A stretch of DNA of 64,000 nt from Sipunculus nudus. Lineage: Eukaryota > Annelida > Sipuncula > Golfingiida > Sipunculidae. Below are positions 55,601-61,600 of the stretch, piece by piece. Below the pieces are notes generated by a model. It searched no databases, was not told the DNA's origin, and saw only the letters and a program-made list of their open reading frames with translations. Position 1 is the stretch's first letter. Each line of letters starts with the position of its first letter. The position numbers and the translations under genes are program-made. The stretch is taken from positions 41,272,456 through 41,336,455 of the forward strand of contig CM049318.1 of assembly GCA_026874595.1 (NCBI GenBank), read 5' to 3'.

Positions 55601-58600
55601 CAACAGTCACTCCAACTGCTACTCCAACTGTCACATACACTCCAACAGTGACACCAACAGCCACACCAACAGCTACACCAACAGTGACCCCAACAGTGAC
55701 ATCAACAGCAACACCAACAGTGACATACACACCAACCCTTACACCAACAGTTACACCAACAGCCACACCAACAGTGACTTATACACCAACAGTCACTCCA
55801 ACTGGCACTCCAACTGTGACATACACACCAACAGTCACACCAACAGCCACACCAACAGTTACACCAACAGTGACTTACACACCAACTGTCACTCCAACAG
55901 TCACCTCAACAGTGACTCCAACAGCAACACCAACACTGACATACACACCAACTATTACAGCTACAGTAACACCAACAGTAACACCAACAGTCACACCAAC
56001 TGGCACTCCAACTGTCACATACACTCCAACAGTGACACCAACAATCACATACACACCAACAGTTACACCAACAGTTACACCAACAGTTACACCAACAGCC
56101 ACACCAACAGTGACTTATACACCAACAGTCACTCCAACTGGCACTCCAACTGTGACATACACACCAACAGTGACACCAACAGTGACACCAACAGCCACAC
56201 CAACAGTGACTTATACACCAACAGTCACTCCAACTGCTACTCCAACTGTCACATACACACCAACAGTGACACCAACAGTGACACCAACAGCCACACCAAC
56301 AGTGACTTATACACCAACAGTCACTCCAACTGGCACTCCAACTGTGACATACACACCAACAGTGACACCAACAGCCACACCAACAGTGACTTATACACCA
56401 ACAGTCACTCCAACTGGCACTCCAACTGTGACATACACACCAACAGTGACACCAACAGCCACACCAACAGTTACACCAACAGTGACTTACACACCAACTG
56501 TCACTCCAACAGTCACCTCAACAGTGAGTCCAACAGCAACACCAACAGTGACATACACACCAACCATTACACCTACAGTAACACCAACAATAACACCAAC
56601 AGTCACACCAACTGGCACTCCAACTGTGACATACACAACAACAGTGACATATACACCAACAGTTACACCAACAGCCACACCAACAGTGACTTATACACCA
56701 ACAGTCACTCCAACTGCTACTCCAACTGTCACATACACTCCAACAGTGACACCAACAATCACATACACACCAACAGTCACACCAACAGTGACACCAACAG
56801 CCACACCAACAGTGACTTATACACCAACAGTCACTCCAACTGGCACTCCAACTGTGACATACACACCAACAGTCACACCAACAGCCACACCAACAGTTAC
56901 ACCAACAGTGACTTACACACCAACTGTCACTCCAACAGTCACCTCAACAGTGACTCCAACAGCAACACCAACACTGACATACACACCAACTATTACAGCT
57001 ACAGTAACACCAACAGTAACACCAACAGTCACACCAACTGGCACTCCAACTGTCACATACACTCCAACAGTGACACCAACAATCACATACACACCAACAG
57101 TTACACCAACAGTTACACCAACAGTTACACCAACAGCCACACCAACAGTGACTTATACACCAACAGTCACTCCAACTGGCACTCCAACTGTGACATACAC
57201 ACCAACAGTGACACCAACAGTGACACCAACAGCCACACCAACAGTGACTTATACACCAACAGTCACTCCAACTGCTACTCCAACTGTCACATACACACCA
57301 ACAGTGACACCAACAGTGACACCAACAGCCACACCAACAGTGACTTATACACCAACAGTCACTCCAACTGGCACTCCAACTGTGACATACACACCAACAG
57401 TGACACCAACAGCCACACCAACAGTGACTTATACACCAACAGTCACTCCAACTGGCACTCCAACTGTGACATACACACCAACAGTGACACCAACAGCCAC
57501 ACCAACAGTTACACCAACAGTGACTTACACACCAACTGTCACTCCAACAGTCACCTCAACAGTGAGTCCAACAGCAACACCAACAGTGACATACACACCA
57601 ACCATTACACCTACAGTAACACCAACAATAACACCAACAGTCACACCAACTGGCACTCCAACTGTGACATACACAACAACAGTGACATATACACCAACAG
57701 TTACACCAACAGCCACACCAACAGTGACTTATACACCAACAGTCACTCCAACTGCTACTCCAACTGTCACATACACTCCAACAGTGACACCAACAATCAC
57801 ATACACACCAACAGTCACACCAACAGTGACACCAACAGCCACACCAACAGTGACTTATACACCAACAGTCACTCCAACTGGCACTCCAACTGTGACATAC
57901 ACACCAACAGTCACACCAACAGCCACACCAACAGTTACACCAACAGTGACTTACACACCAACTGTTACTCCAACAGTCACCTCAACAGTGACTCCAACAG
58001 TGACACAAACAGCAACACCAACACTGACATACTCACCAACCATTACACCTACAGTAACACCAACAGTAACACCAACAGTCACACCAACTGGCACTCCAAC
58101 TGTGACATACACACCGACAGTGACATATACACCAACAGTTACACCAACAGCCACACCAACAGTGACTTATACACCAACAGTCACTCTAACTGCTACTCCA
58201 ACTGTGACATACACACCAACAGTTACACCAACAGTGACACCAACAGCCACACCAACAGTGACTTATACACCAACAGTCACTCCAACTGGCACTCCAACTG
58301 TGACATACCCATCAACAGTTGCACCAACAGTGACACCAACAGCCACACCAACAGTGACTTATACACCAACAGTCACTCCAACTGGCACTCCAACTGTGAC
58401 ATACACACCAACAGTGACACCAACTGCCACACCAACAGTTACACCAACAGTGACTTACACACCAACTGTCACTCCAACAGTCACCTCAACTGTGACTCCA
58501 ACAGCAACACCAACACTGACATACACACCAACAATTACACCTACAGTAACACCAACAGTAACACCAACAGTCACACCAACTGGCACTCCAACTGTGACAT

Positions 58601-61600
58601 ACACACCAACAGTGACATATACACCAACAGTTACACCAACAGCCACACCAACAGTGACTTATACACCAACAGTCACTCCAACTGCTACTCCAACTGTCAC
58701 AAACACTCCAACAGTGACACCAACAATCACATACACACCAACAGTCACACCAACAGTGACACCAACAGCCACACCAACAGTGACTTATACACCAACAGTC
58801 ACTCCAACTGGCACTCCAACTGTGACATACACACCAACAGTGACACCAACACCCACACCAACAGTTACACCAACAGTGACTTACACACCAACTGTCACTC
58901 CAACTGTCACTCCAACAGTTACCCCAACAGTGACATCAACAGCAACACCAACAGTGACATACACACCAACCCTTACACCAACAGTTACACCAACAGCCAC
59001 ACCAACAGTGACTTATACACCAACAGTCACTCCAACTGGCACTCCAACTGTGACATACACACCAACAGTCACACCAACAGCCACACCAACAGTTACACCA
59101 ACAATGACTTACACACCAACTGTCACTCCAACAGTCACCTCAACAGTGACTCCAACAGCAACACCAACACTGACATACACACCAAGTATTACACCAACAG
59201 TGACTTACACACCAACTGGCACTCCAACTGTGACATACACACCAACAGTCACATATACACCAACAGTGACACCAACAGCCACACCAACAGTGACTTATAC
59301 ACCAACAGTCACTCCAACTGCTACTCCAACTGTCACATACACTCCAACAGTGACACCAACAGCCACACCAACAGCTACACCAACAGTGACCCCAACAGTG
59401 ACATCAACAGCAACACCAACAGTGACATACACACCAACCCTTACACCAACAGTTACACCAACAGCCACACCAACAGTGACTTATACACCAACAGTCACTC
59501 CAACTGGCACTCCAACTGTGACATACACACCAACAGTCACACCAACAGCCACACCAACAGTTACACCAACAGTGACTTACACACCAACTGTCACTCCAAC
59601 AGTCACCTCAACAGTGACTCCAACAGCAACACCAACACTGACATACACACCAACTATTACAGCTACAGTAACACCAACAGGAACACCAACAGTCACACCA
59701 ACTGGCACTCCAACTGTCACATACACTCCAACAGTGACACCAACAATCACATACACACCAACAGTTACACCAACAGTTACACCAACAGCCACACCAACAG
59801 TGACTTATACACCAACAGTCACTCCAACTGGCACTCCAACTGTGACATACACACCAACAGTGACACCAACAGTGACACCAACAGCCACACCAACAGTGAC
59901 TTATACACCAACAGTCACTCCAACTGCTACTCCAACTGTCACATACACACCAACAGTGACACCAACAGTGACACCAACAGCCACACAAACAGTGACTTAT
60001 ACACCAACAGTCACTCCAACTGGCACTCCAACTGTGACATACACACCAACAGTGACACCAACAGCCACACCAACAGTGACTTATACACCAACAGTCACTC
60101 CAACTGGCACTCCAACTGTGACATACACACCAACAGTGACACCAACAGCCACACCAACAGTTACACCAACAGTGACTTACACACCAACTGTCACTCCAAC
60201 AGTCACCTCAACAGTGACTCCAACAGCAACACCAACAGTGACATACACACCAACCATTACACCTACAGTAACACCAACAGTAACACCAACAGTCACACCA
60301 ACTGGCACTCCAACTGTGACATACACACCAACAGTGACATATACACCAACAGTTACACCAACAGCCACACCAACAGTGACTTATACACCAACAGTCACTC
60401 CAACTGCTACTCCAACTGTCACATACACTCCAACAGTGACACCAACAATCACATACACACCAACAGTCACACCAACAGTGACACCAACAGCCACACCAAC
60501 AGTGACTTATACACCAACAGTCACTCCAACTGGCACTCCAACTGTGACATACACACCAACAGTCACACCAACAGCCACACCAACAGTTACACCAACAGTG
60601 ACTTACACACCAACTGTTACTCCAACAGTCACCTCAACAGTGACTCCAACAGTGACACAAACAGCAACACCAACACTGACATACACACCAACCATTACAC
60701 CTACAGTAACACCAACAGTAACACCAACAGTCACACCAACTGGCACTCCAACTGTGACATACACACCGACAGTGACATATACACCAACAGTTACACCAAC
60801 AGCCACACCAACAGTGACTTATACACCAACAGTCACTCTAACTGCTACTCCAACTGTGACATACACACCAACAGTTACACCAACAGTGACACCAACAGCC
60901 ACACCAACAGTGACTTATACACCAACAGTCACTCCAACTGGCACTCCAACTGTGACATACCCATCAACAGTTACACCAACAGTGACACCAACAGCCACAC
61001 CAACAGTGACTTATACACCAACAGTCACTCCAACTGGCACTCCAACTGTGACATACACACCAACAGTGACACCAACTGCCACACCAACAGTTACACCAAC
61101 AGTGACTTACACACCAACTGTCACTCCAACAGTCACCCCAACAGTGACTCCAACAGCAACACCAACACTGACATACACACCAACAATTACACCTACAGTA
61201 ACACCAACAGTAACACCAACAGTCACACCAACTGGCACTCCAACTGTGACATACACACCAACAGTGACATATACACCAACAGTTACACCAACAGCCACAC
61301 CATCAGTGACTTATACACCAACAGTCACTCCAACTGCTACTCCAACTGTCACATACACTCCAACAGTGACACCAACAATCACATACACACCAACAGTCAC
61401 ACCAACAGTGACACCAACAGCCACACCAACAGTGACTTATACACCAACAGTCACTCCAACTGGCACTCCAACTGTGACATACACACCAACAGTGACACCA
61501 ACAGCCACACCAACAGTTACACCAACAGTGACTTACACACCAACTGTCACTCCAACAGTGACCCCAACAGTGACATCAACAGCAACACCAACAGTGACAT

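Noticed and set aside
56521..56530. Cryptic donor 'acagtgagtcc' inside exon 59 (also at 57559)
   Set aside because: The word fits a donor consensus but no convincing pyrimidine-rich acceptor follows in the A/C-rich repeat, and the frame is open through it (Val-Ser).
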